DNA from: Salvator merianae | Lineage: Eukaryota > Chordata > Lepidosauria > Squamata > Teiidae | DNA length: 64,000 bases | Reading direction: 5' to 3' | Assembly: GCA_003586115.2 (NCBI GenBank) | Contig: QVOM02000071.1 | Location: 603,377 to 667,376, forward strand | Shown: piece after piece, positions 47,151-61,310 of the stretch | Position numbering within the stretch: the stretch's first letter is position 1 | Layout of the letters: each line of letters starts with the position of its first letter | Program-made: the position numbers and the translations under genes | The notes under the pieces: generated by a model | Databases searched by the model: none | The model's input: the letters and a program-made list of their open reading frames with translations, nothing else | What the model was told of the DNA's origin: nothing

Positions 47151-50100
47151 TCTGTCTCTGTTTACTCACTATATTGATTGTCAAGTGGTGACATCTGAGA
47201 CCTTAGAGATCACATCCCCCCTGTCATTGCTTAATGAAAGAAACATGCACACAAAATAAAATAATTTTGGATAAAGCTGCATTGGAAGTCAAAGGATTTG
47301 TAATTTTAGGAAGCTCAGCTTTGGCCAAACAAAAATTCTCTGCTACAGAACCGGCAATCAAACTGCGACTGGGGGGTCACTCTAGAGTTGGGCTGCTCAC
47401 CTGAAACCTCCACATGCTCCTGAACTACAATTCTCATTATTCTGTGCCAGCTGAAGCTGAGCTGTCTGCAGCCAGAGGGATCTGTGCAGATCTTAGCCAT
47501 CTATTTTCTGTAGGCCTTGGCTACCTTAGTGTGGCAGACACATCAATAAAGTCAGCAAAATGAGAGGGATTAAAAAAAGAAAGAAAAAGAAGAACTTGGC
47601 TCTGTCATCTCTCTCTCCCACCCCGTTTTCTGCATGCATATGAAAGTAAAACTGCCATCAGCTCAAGGTCAAAACCTGATGAATGTATGGACAAATCTAT
47701 GCAGTTTTCTTGGGATCAATAATTACCTTGCAATAGGATATTGTATTTTATTTCATAAATTTATTTTCCAGCCTCACCTACAGCACCTGATATCCCCAAG
47801 TAGTCTCATATATTAGTCAAGTCCAACATCCAATCTTGTTTAGATTCTAAAATTGGACAAGATCAGGGAGAGACTATCTAAATGTGTGTCAGAAAACAAT
47901 TTCTTGGCTGTCTTTTCAACTATTTCTCAGCTACCAGATGATCTTCATCATTCCTTTTTTGCTCTGGAAATAAAAAGTTTATTTAAACTTCTTGTGCATT
48001 ACAGTAAGGCTGCATCCAGACATCGCTTACTTATTCCACTATATTTGGATATTCTGGAATAAAGCACGGATATTTTGGAATATCCAAAGAGCTTAGTGTA
48101 TCCATCTGAGGGCTGTTTATCTGTCTTAGTATTCTCCCAGACCTTTGTCGTTACCCTTTTACAGGTAATAGCTCTGCATGAAAGAGCTATCATGGTAGAG
48201 CCCCAAGTTCTTTGGTTTCTTTCTCGGTGCCCAACTTTCACAGTCACATATCACAACAGACAAGACTACTGCTTTGATGATTTTGATCCTTTTTCTTATC
48301 CTTCATGACCAGCTTTAAGTTTGAGAAAGTCATAATGGAACACTAGTATTGATTATTTTTAATATAATAATAGCAATCCTGTGACTTTGATATGCACAGT
48401 AAATGCTGGAAAAGGAGGAAAAAATATAGAACAATTTATGACAATGTCTTTGCCCTATGGGAATATTTTATTCAATTAAAAATTAGGTTAATGTGTTTTC
48501 ATGGCATCTGGCTTTGCAGGGTTGAACCCTCTGGCCCCATCTCCATGACTTCTTTTGACTCCATCTCCCTGACTCTTTCACTTGTGAACACCCAGCCTGG
48601 AAACCCATCACCTGCTGCTGCTTTCAGGAGCAAATTGGGGAACAAATGATGAATTATTAGTGTCAAAAATGTGTGTTAAACTTGGAAAAACAAATAGAGC
48701 AGATTTAATCTTGCCAGAAAGGTGTGATCTGGAGAACATACAGCCAAAATGAATGATCAGAGTGAAAAGGAGCTTCAATAAAGAAACTGTGGATCAGGAA
48801 AAGAGACCTTGTGAAAATGGGAGCAAAGAAAAATATAGTACTGTGTTCCACAGTAGTGTGTAGGACACAGTCCTACATTGTAAATTTAATCAGTATCGGA
48901 AGAGCATGAGGACTGAATTCATCTTCTGATCGTTCCCACATTTGCATTTTAACACAGACTCAATTTGGACTTGCTCGTTCTCATACTGATGTTTCCCGTG
49001 CTTGGCACAGGGAAACCGTACCTTATCTGCCTCCACCCCTCGCCAGATTCCCCTCCCTGTGCAGTCAGTGATTGGCTGCAGTCCCAACATTCAAATCTTG
49101 ACTTCACAGGGGCGGGCAAGGCAAGCTCCGCTCTCTGTATGTCTCCACTGCTGCCTCAGAACATGGATTCACTTGACAGCATTTCTAGTCATTTGCCATT
49201 TGCTCCTTCTCCCCCTCCAGTCTGTACCTACACAAGCAGAACTTTAATACCACATGTACCAAACAATTAAGCTTCTTAAAGGGCAGGTGGCAATTTCTGC
49301 TCCATTACAATTGCACTTTTGCGCAATTGTGCAATTTAAGAGTAGCGCAAATGCAGGGAGAGGTTCGTGAAGAGGGGAAGATCGGGGGGGACGTGGGGGG
49401 TCCTATTATCATGATAGTATAGCTAATGGCCAGTAAATGGTCTCTGCCTCATCTGCTCCTGAGACATTCACAGCAGTATGTGTCCCACTATGTAGCTGTG
49501 TGCTGCCGATGGCAAAACTGATACTGAGTGGGTTCTTTGTTGGGATGAGAAGACTGCACCCCCGAACAGGGGCAGTCTGTTTTTTTGTTTAATCAGCAAA
49601 CGGAAGTGGAAGAAGCCTTTTATTTCTTCCTGGCAATGTTGAAGGGGGATAAGAAAGAGAAAGGACCGCATTTCGCAAAGTAAAATAGAGGATGGTTTTC
49701 TTTTCTCCTGTCAACAAGGAACGGGGCATAATGGAGGCAGAAGGAACTATTGTGATTCCTGCTCACCCACAAAGTCTGTCATTGGACTGCAGGAAATGGA
49801 AAGCCCTCCCTTTGCACACACCCAAAAAGTACAGTCCCTCCCAAATAGTCTCCTTCCGTGTTCTCACATCGCAAATTAAAGCAGGCTAGCGATCTGGAAC
49901 GACTTGAGAACTCATTAAATCCAAATGCAAAATAGTCTGGATGTCACCAATTTAGCTCAGAAAAGCTATGGAAAGGCAAGATCATGTCGGGCTAGTGGGA
50001 ACTGAAGACGGCCTGTAAACTGATTAAATGCTGTGTTGGAAGGTGGCCCAGGTGTATTTTGTTGTTACCTCCTGGATGGTTGTCTCCTTGAATTGACTGG

Positions 50101-50729
50101 CAGACAGTCCAATGTCTGTCTGATCTAGTCACTCAGAGTGGAGGAGAGGCCCTTTCTGCATTCATCTGTGGTCCAGTTCATGGAGGGTCCAGGGACATCT
50201 AGTGTGCAAGAATGCAGACCCTACCCTTGCTAGTACATGTCTTCTGCATTGGACAAAACTATGGACCAGTATAGGGCACTGTATAAAGAGGTTCACAGCT
50301 GGACTGATGATTGTATTCCTGACCTAAAAGAACATGTGGAGAGCTTGTCCCATAGTCCAGAATACAATGGGGGGAAAGCACTTTAGTGCCAGTGGAAGTG
50401 GCACTGGAACTCAGCGTGCTGCCAAATCCAACCTGACCAAAAACTTTGAAGGGTGGAAATGTTCATTCTTGGCCTTTGAAGTTTGGACATTGGTTTTGAA
50501 GGCTGAACCAGCCTTTGGAGTCAGCATTTGGGCCAGGGCCAGGAGCAGGCTATCCTTCATCCAGCCCAGACCACATAGTGTGGAAATGGCCAGATTGCCA
50601 ATGTGTCAGGCTCCTCTCTTTGGCCATACCAAGTAGCAGTGGTTTAGAGATTCAGTTCTATAGGCTTAAATATTCAGTAGTATACCTCATGTATTATACT
50701 GAATTTGAAATATCTATAGAGAATCTCCT
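47151..50729. other. Mostly unassigned intronic sequence
   Basis: Holds the half MITE at 48008-48090 and a possible MITE start at 50150 (GGCCCTTTCTGCATTCATC) without a clear right end. A small palindromic patch lies at about 49300-49335 (AATTGCAC / GTGCAATT). No coding frame recognised. Confidence 0.35.
48008..48090. mobile_element. Left-half copy of the 124-bp palindromic MITE
   Basis: Starts GGCTGCATCCAGACATCGC and follows 24665-24788 through TTACTTATTCCACTAT, then diverges. Confidence 0.7.
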
Positions 50730-51231
50730 AAGAGTTTTTCTGCACTTACCAGTGATCTGGTACAATGTTCCTCACAGTCCTCTTCAGGACCTCTTCTGCA
50801 TGCTGGTGCCCCTGCATTGAACAGAATGTAGACCAGACTAGGTGGTCCAAAATGGCCACCTAGTCTGGGACACAGGTAGACCTTTTTTAAAAAGGTCTAC
50901 CTGCAGTCTAGTGCCACATAAACTGGGCCACAGACGCATATAAACACAGTGCATACATTTGTATTCTAGTTTAATGGGACACCCATTTATGGGTCTCTCA
51001 GGGGCTCCAAGGCTAGGAGCTTCCATTCCTGGTCATCGGAACTGTCAGAGGCTGGTTCCGAAGCTTGTGTGTAAGTTTCAGGACTATTGCAGCAGCTGTC
51101 CCAGAACAGCCATCCAAATGTGGGCAGCATTGTTCTAGGAAACATGGACTTGTTCAACTGGTGAACCACTCCAGGAGGAATGGACCAGCTGGAGTGGTCT
51201 ACTTCAGAAAGTAAGTGAGGAAACAGCCTAA
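50730..51231. mobile_element. MITE with internal hairpins
   Basis: The left end (AGTTTTTCTGCACTTACC) and right end (AAGTAAGTGAGGAAACAGCC) form an imperfect inverted pair of the GCACTTAC type. Inside are a hairpin with a 13-bp stem at 50833-50868 and a near-perfect 31-bp palindrome at 50873-50903. Strings such as CAGCTGTCCCAGAACAGCCATCC are shared in inverted form with 36.88-36.93 kb. Confidence 0.6.
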
Positions 51232-53074
51232 AATTAGGGATCAGCAAGGGAAAGGATTGAAGAGAAGGATGCTTAGCTTCAGGCATACTCACAGGATCCC
51301 AAACAAAAATTGCTTCAAGCTCTTTTGTCAAAACAGCTATAACAGTAGAGCTGACTCTCAAACCCATCACCGTATTCACAATTCATGGCATTGTATCTTT
51401 TGTCTGGATTCCCTTGCATCTTATTAGTTCTATTTACAGTCTGGTCATTATTATTGACACGGTCACAGATATTTCCTCTTTTCATTGCAGAACAGGACCT
51501 GGACTCAGCTAAGAAGTATCCAGAAATAGTAAGATAAAGTAGGCAAAAAATGGCAAACAAGCCCAGTTCTCCCTTTTCCTTTCGATATCCTTTTGTAAGC
51601 TTAGGACTTTTGTCCCCTTATTCACAACTTCCCTGAAACTATTCTCAGGCAGCTGGAAATACCATTACAGGCAACTGGCCCTGTAGTTCAAAGTGATATT
51701 ATACACAATGAGGGGCTATGGAAAATAAAATAAATAAAATAAAATGTATATTTGAAATAAATGAGGGAACATTTTACCAGCACATTCTACAGGATTCTTT
51801 GTTAGTGTAAAGTGAAGACTAGTAAAAAGTGTCTCATGGAGTACAGGCAATAATCAGTAAATCCAAGCAGAATGGATGAAGCAAAAGAAAACTTGCATTT
51901 TGGAATAATCAGATCAAAACCATGACCTTAACCCGGTGTATTAGGACTCTGATAAAGATCACAGATAATTCTAAAGTGTTCACTAAATTTTCTTTCATAA
52001 CTGTAAGCTCTATCTCATTTTCAGCTAGTGATGTCTTCTAATACTGTAAGATACAGGATGCAGTTTTGAGTTGACTCTGAATGTTTGATGTAAGCTAGCA
52101 ATATTTTTGCATTATCAGAAAAATGGTAGGTTTTTGGGTTTTTTTAAGAACCTACAACTCTTTGAATATTTTGAAGGAGAGGGGACTGTTGTTTGATCAC
52201 TGACATCACTTTCCTCAGAACGTTAAACTACATGCTATGTCAACCATCTAGTTTTCTAACTGGTTGCCTATTTTCTCCCGAGTCTCGTTCAGGGCATATA
52301 TATTCTCAGAATGTTCCAGGTTCTTCAGAGGGTCACCATGGCTCCTTCATAAGCAAGTTCAGTGCTTGAGAGAACTGTTTGCTGCTAATTTTATTGTATT
52401 AGATTTTCCGTCCTGTTGGCTGCTCGTTGCTTGGGTGCTAAACAGTGATAAAGAGTGTTGGTATTTTGCTTAAAGAGGTATAATTAAGTCAGAGCTGAAC
52501 TGTTTCTTTGGCAGTTCTTGTACCAAGAGGAAAGAAGCCTGCATGGCCATAAGAAAGTTGAAAATACGGTTGCAATTTGCATAGAAATAGAAGGCTGTGG
52601 CTTTTGAGTAAACACGTTAGTACTCTGTGCCTTTGGAAAACAAAGAGAAAGCCTTGGTACATTGAGTCCTGTTCCAAGAGTTCCTAAAACTTCTGTAGAA
52701 AATGAGCAAAGCTATAGGAATGAAGCAGAAATTAAATTTGCAGGTAGCTTGCTTTTTAAAAATAAACTATCCAGCTATGCAATATGTTTATGTAATCAAT
52801 ATATATTGAAAAATATTTTAAGTCTAGTACTAACCCTATGGTGTTACTTTCAGCAGAATTGTAGCCAATATACAAAAAACAGGGAACTCAGAAGAAAGCA
52901 AAGATTTGGGAAAAGGAAGAAAGACAAATGATTATAGTGTGCTTTGTTGGGTAGGATTAAATTAAAGTTGGTGTCCTAGGCAGAATCCTCACAGGCACTG
53001 TGAAACCAACCTGATGTTGCAGAGACCATACAGCTGTGCATGCTTGTTGTACCACAAGGGTGCTTCTAGGTTCC
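51232..53074. other. Unassigned intronic sequence
   Basis: AT-rich, with no recognised exon, repeat end or transposon coding frame. Confidence 0.4.
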
Positions 53075-53745
53075 CCCCATGTTTATTTTTCCACTTTTCC
53101 ATTTCCAACATACAATATTCTACATTTTTACTTACAAGCTTTCAATTATTATAAATTCCCTATCCCCCCTTCTCCCCTCCCTTCCTAATTCCATCCCCCA
53201 TGGTAATGAATCACTAATCAAAAACTTGGTATTTCTCATACTTACAATACCCTCCAGTTCTTTGTTGCTTTTAATTCATTTATCAAATTCCAACAATCTT
53301 CCCCCAAATCCTTTCCATTTTTATTTCTACTTTCTGCCCCTTGTACTTCCTTCTTCATTCCAAAAGGAACTCAAATTTCAGTTGTTCTGCCACATGATGA
53401 CACCATCTTTCCAATGTCCATGCAGATAGATCTTTCTTACCATATATACACCGTTCGAGCAGCTAAAATCAATTGCTTTATCCCTATCTGCCCCACTTAT
53501 ATCTTGAGCTCTAATAAGTTTGCACATAATAATCTCCTTAGTTAATGAGACGCATATACCAATGCTTCTTATAACTTCCCCTTCAGCCCTCTTCCAGAAC
53601 TCCTGTATGTATTGGCATTCCCACCAAAGATGTAAATGCACTCCTTTTCTACCACAATTATGCGCAAGGGTTCTCCTAGGGTTTGTATCCACTCTGCCAT
53701 AAGCACTCCCTAGAGGGGTATAATGGCAAAGCAATAGCATGAGCT
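53075..53745 (-). mobile_element. 5'-truncated L1, 3' end only, minus strand
   Basis: The minus-strand frame 53378-53740 encodes the L1 ORF2 C-terminus: LLCHYTPLGSAYGRV, then the Cys/His/Trp-rich stretch with LHLWWECQYIQEFWKRAEGE, ending WKDGVIMWQNN. The ~300 bp to the left is T/C-rich, as expected for an L1 3' UTR seen from the other strand. The first Cys pair of the motif is partly lost. No target duplication identified. Confidence 0.85.
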
Positions 53746-54435
53746 TTCAGACCCCTTCCTATCACTCTCCCTCCTCCTGCTCTTGTGTGGACTTACTGGC
53801 ATAGAGTACCCTGCTTTCCTGAACACAGGAAAATAACTGAGTTCTTAAGCCGTTACCTTTGTTCAGCAAAACATCTGCAGGTGGAAGCATTGTTCCCCAG
53901 CTGCAGTGATTTCACTGCCAGGCATGCAAAGAGCACCCCACCGCTGTACACTCATCAGCTCGGTGATCAAAGATCATTGCAGAAGCAGTATTTGCTCACT
54001 GTGCTATTACTTCCATCATATGGTACTTGCCCTTATGCCAAGTTTTCTTCAGATAGCTTGATTTGTGGCATAGGTGTAGTTTAATAAGGATACTACCTTG
54101 ACAGGAGAAATACTGAGGGAGTGAAAAGAGAATGAAATGATCTTCAAGTCCCTTCTAGTATTGTGAACAACTTTGACTGCCAACAGCGTAATTAAAAATG
54201 GAGAGGATGTGTACTAAGGAGATAGCTATGGAGTATACTAGACTACTCTAAAGAAAACCACCAGCAACAGATACACCGTGCTACGATACCAAAATGATGT
54301 CTGGGCAAAATCTTAACTCCTCTGAAAAGGAGAGTAGCAGAATTTGTATTATATAATCCAACCTGGCTGACCTAGTCTGAAATCCACCAGCCATATTCTT
54401 CTTTATTTCTTGCTTAACTATTTTCAAGGTAAGCA

Positions 54436-55000
54436 ACTTATAGAGCCTATTCACACTTGATGGTAGCAGGCATTGAGAATGCTTACTATCTAAGTGCATT
54501 CGCACTGCAGGATGATTGCTGCGACTAGGAGTGGGCTTCATCTGCTCCCGATTGCTACCACTGGTGGTGCACTAAAAAGTAGTCTAGAACCTTACTTGAA
54601 GCTCATAGTGAGCTTCAGGAAAGGTTCCATTTGCACTTACATGCATGGCGGCCGCCATCTTGCATGCAATGTACCCATTGTGCATGCGAGATTGTGCAAT
54701 CATGCATATACAGTCAGGCTTGATTGGCCAGCGTGATGCCCCAGTCAGGCCTGTGATGCCCCGATCGGGCCTGTGATGCTGGATGGGGCCACGCAATGCC
54801 CAATTCAGCATTCTGGTGCCCAATTGGGCACAGGCCTGATTGTCACTATGGCAGCAGCTGGCAAGCAGTGGCCGGTGGCCGGCCCCTGCCATGGTGACTG
54901 GCAGGCCCACACATTCTGTACCAGACCCCACCCCAGCTCTGAAGCTCACGCCAGCTTCAGAGCCACACTTGGCCTTCAGATTTCCTGGCCTTCAGGCTTC
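54436..55000. mobile_element. Degraded relative of the hairpin-rich GGGCC MITE
   Basis: Starts AGAGCCTATTCACACTTG and contains TGCATTCGCAC, GGCGGCCGCCATCTTGCATGC and CCGGTGGCCGGCCCCTGCCATGG. These resemble segments of 14620-15300, including its GGCCGGCTGCTTGCCGGCC region. No matching right tip is recognised, so the end is approximate. Confidence 0.45.
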
Positions 55001-56506
55001 TTGGGTGGAGTAATGGCCGAATGAGACTGTAGGAGATTTATCTCCATACAGACTGCAGCGTGCAGAGATGGATGGGAGGGTTTATACCACCCTCTGTCAG
55101 AAGATTTTATCTCCCTGAGTGTTAGGGAGATACAGGGATTCCTCATTAGTGTTCTGACAAGATTTCTGCCCCCCCCAACGGGGGCAGCGGCAAGTTTGCA
55201 GCCTCCGCTGAATGGGAGAACCATTCCATCCACAATTGCTGGAAGTTGCCTTTAAGGCACCAATTTCGGTCAACCCACTTTTAATTTATGAAGAAAATTA
55301 ACTTAAGATCAACATATAGAATCTTCAGACAACAACTTCTTCTCTTTTAGTCCTATGAATATATACTGAAAGTCTAGTGACGTAAATCCAGTACTGTATT
55401 AAAATAATAGCTGAGGCATGAAATGGTAAAGGCATGATTTAAAGTTCCTCTCACACAAGCCTGGGATTCCAGTAAGCAGTGAAAATATACTGAAACTTAG
55501 TTCTTATCAGCTAAGAGATAAGAAGAGTTAAAAGGGAAAGTACTCGGTAATAAATCATGGCGGATTAGAAACTGTTCTTTACTAAAATCTTGCAAAATGG
55601 CTGACTGAGCAATATAGCGAATGGCCACTGGATGGCAGCAAAGGATAAGAAATTTTTTCAACTCCAGAAACTTGGTTTGCATAAACTGTGTTAAACTGCA
55701 ATGAGGATTGAATTGCATCTAAAAAGTGGAAAGTTGTAAATTATGGATGCCAGAAAGTCCAAATTAGAAAAAGACAAACAGTTGAAGAATCAGAGACGGG
55801 GCTCAGAAGTAGAGAATTCTGTAAACCAAAAATTAGATGATCTTCTGCAAGAAATGAGAAATTCATTTTCTAATCAACAAGTGAATATTGAAAGATTAAG
55901 ACAGGACCTTAAAAGGAAATAGGGGCAATACGTACTGAAGTTCATGAAATAAAAGAAAGGTTTCAAATTTAGAAGAGGTTTTTAACAAGTTAGATTCTAA
56001 AGTAGAAACTCTCCAGACAAAATCCATGGTGCAGGATATGCAAATGGCGGCATTTGAACGAGAGCAGTTGATCATTAACTTTAGAAACATGGAATAGCTT
56101 ATCAGATTTAGAAATGTACCTGAAGAAAAGGATGAAGATACGTGACAATTAATAATCAGCCTACTATTGCAAGCAATGCGAGAAGAGGAAACTTACTTTG
56201 ATCAAGAAATTGACAAGGCTTATCGGGTCAACACAAGATATGCCAAGATAAATAAGGTGCCAAGGGATGTACTGGTCCTTTTTGTGAAGAAATTTACAAG
56301 AGATGCAGTTTTAGTGAGACATTATGAGTCACCTATATGTACAGACCAAGGTCCAATTATTTTGTTAAAGGAAGTCCCTGGAAAAATCCTACAACGGAGA
56401 AAAGATTATACAAGGTTGACTGAACTGCTTTTTAAAAAAGGAAGGTCTCATTAGATGGGATACACCTGAAGGAGTAATTTTTACCTGGAATCACCAAAGA
56501 TTTAGA

Positions 56507-56950
56507 TTGAACTCAGTGGATAAGATGCATAACTTCTTGCAGAATTATGGGAAAAGACTGGAGGAAATGGAAGATGAACCACTGAGATCAGAAGGAGGAA
56601 ATCAAGTAGCAGACCAACAAGAGGCAGAAATAGCAGAAGCTAGTAATACAGAAACCAAGATAGAAAGTAAATTTTTGACTTTATATGTAAATGGCCTAAA
56701 TTCACACACAAAAAAAAGATTTTTTTTTCATATGCTTAAGAAATTGAGTCTAGATTTGATATGTATTCAAGAAAGTCACATTTGTAATAAAGACGAGAAG
56801 TATTTGATTCAAAAAGTATTGGGACTAGAATTTATTGCATCAGGCCCAAAAAAGAAAAACGGTGTAGTGATATATGCTCAACAACACTGGAATGCAAAGA
56901 TAAAAATAAAAGACAAGGATAGAAAATCCTTGGAGATGAGATTGAAATAA
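56507..56950 (+). pseudogene. L1 ORF1 tail running in frame into ORF2 start
   Basis: One open frame of 147 codons joins the C-terminus of ORF1 (HNFLQNYGKRLEEME) to the beginning of the ORF2 endonuclease (LTLYVNGLNSHTKKRF... LICIQESHI) with no stop between. L1 elements normally keep ORF1 and ORF2 separate. Here the ORF1 stop was lost or a small indel brought the two into one frame; because the element is broken on both sides, this is decay rather than a working fusion. Confidence 0.7.
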
Positions 56951-58957
56951 ATGGAATTAAAAATTTGATCTTAGAGATATATGCTCCAAATACGGAAAAA
57001 CAGAATTTTTTTGAAGACTTAAGAGATAGAATATTGGCTCTCAATTATGAAAATTGGTGTCTTCTAGGAGACTGGAATGGATTAATTGACCCGGCAATGG
57101 ATAAATTAGCTTCAAAAGACATTAAAGCTTCACAAGGTAAATTACCAAAATCCTTTTTTGACTTGATGGAAATTATGCAACTACAAGATATGTGGAGATA
57201 TAAGAATGGCAACACAAAAGAATATACATATTTTTCAGAGAGACATAAATCATTTTCAAGGATTGATATGATTTTAATGTCTAAGACGATTGCAAATCTG
57301 GTAAAGGTAGCGGATATTCTGCCTAAAACATTCACGGACCACAATCCAGTAAAAGTACTGGTAGGATGCAGACCAAGAAAATCCAAATGGAGAGTAAATG
57401 AATATATTTTTTAAAAAGAGCAAGTGATACAACAATGAAAAAGAAAAATTAGAGAGTATTTTGAAGTCAACCTAAACAAAGGGACACCTCTGAATACAGT
57501 ATGCGATGCCAGCAAAGCATTTATCAGGGTTCATTTGATTAGAATGAGCAAGGAAATGAGGAAGAAAAAACAAGCCAAAAGGCAGAAATTGTTAGAGGAG
57601 ATCAAGAAGAAGGAGACAGAACTAAAGCAAAAGCCAGACTCTAAGAAACTTAAAAATCTTACAAAAGGAACTTTCATTGATGGTTGTGGAGGAAATGGAG
57701 AGGAAACTGACTTATCTGAAGCAAAAGAATTTCGAATCAGCCAGTAAACCAGGGAAGTGGCTGGTGTATAAACTGGGAAAGGAAAAAGCTAACAAGGTCA
57801 TTTTAAAACTGAAGGAGGCTGACAAAGAGGTAACAAATAGAATAGATATTCAGAGAGTAATGTGTGAGTTATACGAAAAACTCTATAAAAAGAAAGAAGT
57901 TCCAGAGGAAGATATTAAAAATTATTTGGAAAAACAAAACTTAACACAAATTTCACAACATAGGATTATGTTGAATGCCCCAATAACACCAAGAGAACTT
58001 TCTGATGCTATCAAGAAAATGAAGGGAGGAAAGGCACCAGGTCTGGATGGATTAACAGCAATTTACTATAAAGTATTCCAAGAAGAACTTCAGCTACCAC
58101 TGTTGATGACAATGAATAGTATACTGGACAGTGGGAAAATACTGGAAAGTTGGGGGAAAGCATTTATAACCTTAATCCCTAAAGAGAGTCAGGATTTGAC
58201 ACCACCCAAAAATTATAGACCAACATCATTATTGAATAATGATTATAAAGTTTTTGCAAGTATAATGGCAACAAGGTTGAAACGTGTTACAAGAATTTAT
58301 TCATCGCACTCAAGCAGGATTTCTTCCTAAGAGGCAAATAAAAGACAATATAAGAACGATAATTGATGTTATAGAATATTTAGAGACTCATAATGAGGTA
58401 CAAGCAGTGCTAATTTTTCTAGATGCAGAAAAAGCCTTTGATAATTTGAATTGGAACTTTATGTTTAATCTTCTAGACAGGATGAACTTTGGAGAGAACT
58501 TTATAAAATGGATTAGAGCAATATATACAACTCAATCAGTCCAATTTACAATAAATGAAGAAGTCTAACAAGAATTTGCAATACAAAAAGGTACAAGACA
58601 GGGACGTCTACTCTTACCAATTTTATTTATACTGGCATTAGAGGTAATGAATAGAGCTATAAGGAAAGAGACTAATATTGAAGGTCTGAAGATTAAAAAA
58701 GAAGAGTACAGATTAAGAGCATTTGCAGATGATATAGTGATTATTCCGAAAGATCCAAATGAATCAATAGAAACAATTAAAATTTTGATAGAAACTTTCG
58801 GGAAGGTGGCAGGTTTGAAACTTAATGAGAAAAAGAGTAAAATACTAGTTAAAAATATGATACAGAAAAAACAAGATCTGAGAAGAAAATCTGGTTTTGA
58901 CATAGAAAATAAAGTTAAATATTTAGGTGTGTGGCTGACTAAACAAAATTTGGCATT

Positions 58958-59138
58958 GGCCCTTTCTGCACTTGGCCTTATTGTGGATTATATCTCAGAA
59001 TAAGGACCTGCTATCCATATGCTACCGCAAACTATGAAAGGTCTTGCCCAGGGCCTGCCAATAGTCTGCATTGGCATGCAGATGGCAGGTCCCTATTCTG
59101 AGATATAATCTGGAATAAGTCCAAGTGCAGAAAGGGCC
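58958..59138. mobile_element. Intact 181-bp MITE nested in L1 ORF2
   Basis: Perfect 18-bp inverted tips (GGCCCTTTCTGCACTTGG) with similarity continuing for about 55 bp (TTATATCTCAGAATA on both sides). It is flanked by the 3-bp duplication ATT (58955-58957, 59139-59141). The L1 sequence on the two sides fits together once the element and one ATT are discounted, so the insertion is precise. A 3-bp duplication and GGCC tips point to PIF/Harbinger. Related copies: 6029-6183, 37236-37443 and a fragment at 2500-2577. Confidence 0.95.
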
Positions 59139-60611
59139 ATTGTATCAGAATAATTATATGAAACTTTGGTCCCAAATTAAGCAAGACTTGGAAAGATGGT
59201 CTAAATTGAGTTTATCATTATTGGGTAGAATTTCAGTCTTAAAAATGAATGTTTTGCCAAGAATGATGTTCTTTTTTCATTCCCTACCGGTACACTGGTA
59301 AACAGTGATTTTGATGCCAAAGATGTCTGAACGGTTTTATATTAAGTTTATGGCACTGATGAAGAATATGACTTCGGTTTTGCCAGATTGGCCCTAGTTT
59401 CCAAGATATTTAATTAATGCAATATTAATTAGTTATTGTTATTAATGTCAGTGCTTCAAAAAGTCACTTTTATAGCATTGTAGGCCTACAAATTGTAATA
59501 TAAAATAGTTATATGGGATATTTCATTACCTAAGATCCTGTTACGGAGTAAAAAGACAGACCAAAAGCTATTGCATTTGTTATCACACACAAGTCGCATT
59601 GGGGGAATGCATTATTTTCATGGATATCCATTATCTCCAAACTAGAACCAGTTCAGTAAAAGTAATGAGATTTTTGAATTCAGCACCCTCAAAATACCTT
59701 AAATCCATTAAAAAAATCTTGGTACCTGAAAAAAAATTTTTTTGTAGACCTGTGTAATCAATGAAGAGGTATTTAAGCAGTGGCAAAAGGACTTGACAAG
59801 ATTTATATGGCAAGGTTAAAAGCCAAGAATACGTTTTAAATTGATGCAGGATTCAAAAGAAAGAGTAGGGTTGGGTCTTCGGAATTTAAAATTTATACTA
59901 TGCTGCTTGTTGTCTAAACTGGATTGCTAAATGGTTTTGGCTAAGAGATAAAAGATTGTTGCAGTTGGAAGGTTTTGATTTAAGATATGGTTGGCACGGA
60001 TACTTATGGTATGATAAGGTAAAGGCAAATGCTGCTTTTAAGAATCACTATGTAAGACACGCGTTATGGAAAGTTTGGAACAAATATAAAAGTAGACTGT
60101 ACCTTAAAATACCAATGTGGGTTTCACCACATGAAGGTTTTTTTAAAGAATTTGGGAGAAGAGAAAGATGGATCAAATATGAAGAGGTGTTGAGTAAAAA
60201 TAATGAAACAGATGAATTCTCCTTGAAAACAAGAGAACAGTTAAACCAGGAGGGGTTAGACGTACAATGGCTAATGTATGCTCAATTGATGGATGTTTTT
60301 AAAGAAGATAAAAGAAGGATGAATTTTGAATTAGAAAGACAGAAATGGGAAGAAGAATTGGAAAAAGAAGAAAGGGGGACTATAGGGGTACTGTATAATT
60401 TCCTTTTGAAAACAGAATTAGAACAAGAGCAAGTTAAAGAATGTATGACAACATGGGCAAAATGTTTTGGCTATAATATCTTGATGGATCAATGGGAAAA
60501 ACTGTGGACTAAAGATTTGAAATTTACTGTATGTGATATGTTGAAAGAGAACATATATAAGATGATGTATCGATGGACCTGTGACTATCCAGGTGCCTGG
60601 AAAGTTGAAAT

Positions 60612-61310
<699 letters not shown>

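Larger units (their letters stand above)
55260..60600 (+). mobile_element. Near-full-length L1, broken
   Basis: The start is approximate; the ~480 bp before 55743 may be 5' UTR. ORF1 begins at ATG 55743 with a polar, coiled-coil-like stretch (DDLLQEMRNSFSNQQ) and meets a stop near 55919. The ORF1 RNA-binding part follows at 56167-56454 (QEIDKAYRVNTRYAK) after further breaks. ORF2 endonuclease lies at about 56670-57410 (LICIQESHI, LLGDWNGLIDP at 57061, TDHNPV near 57333). Reverse transcriptase lies at about 57950-58960 (KKMKGGKAPGLDGLTAIYYK, LDAEKAFDNL, RAFADDIVII with Asp codons at 58728-58733). After a MITE insertion at 58958-59138 the frame resumes in pieces to the C-terminal region (59956-60570). 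Several stops and frameshifts make it inactive. Confidence 0.9.

Noticed and set aside
49300..49335. Palindromic patch as a MITE end
   Set aside because: No partner end or target duplication found within reach.
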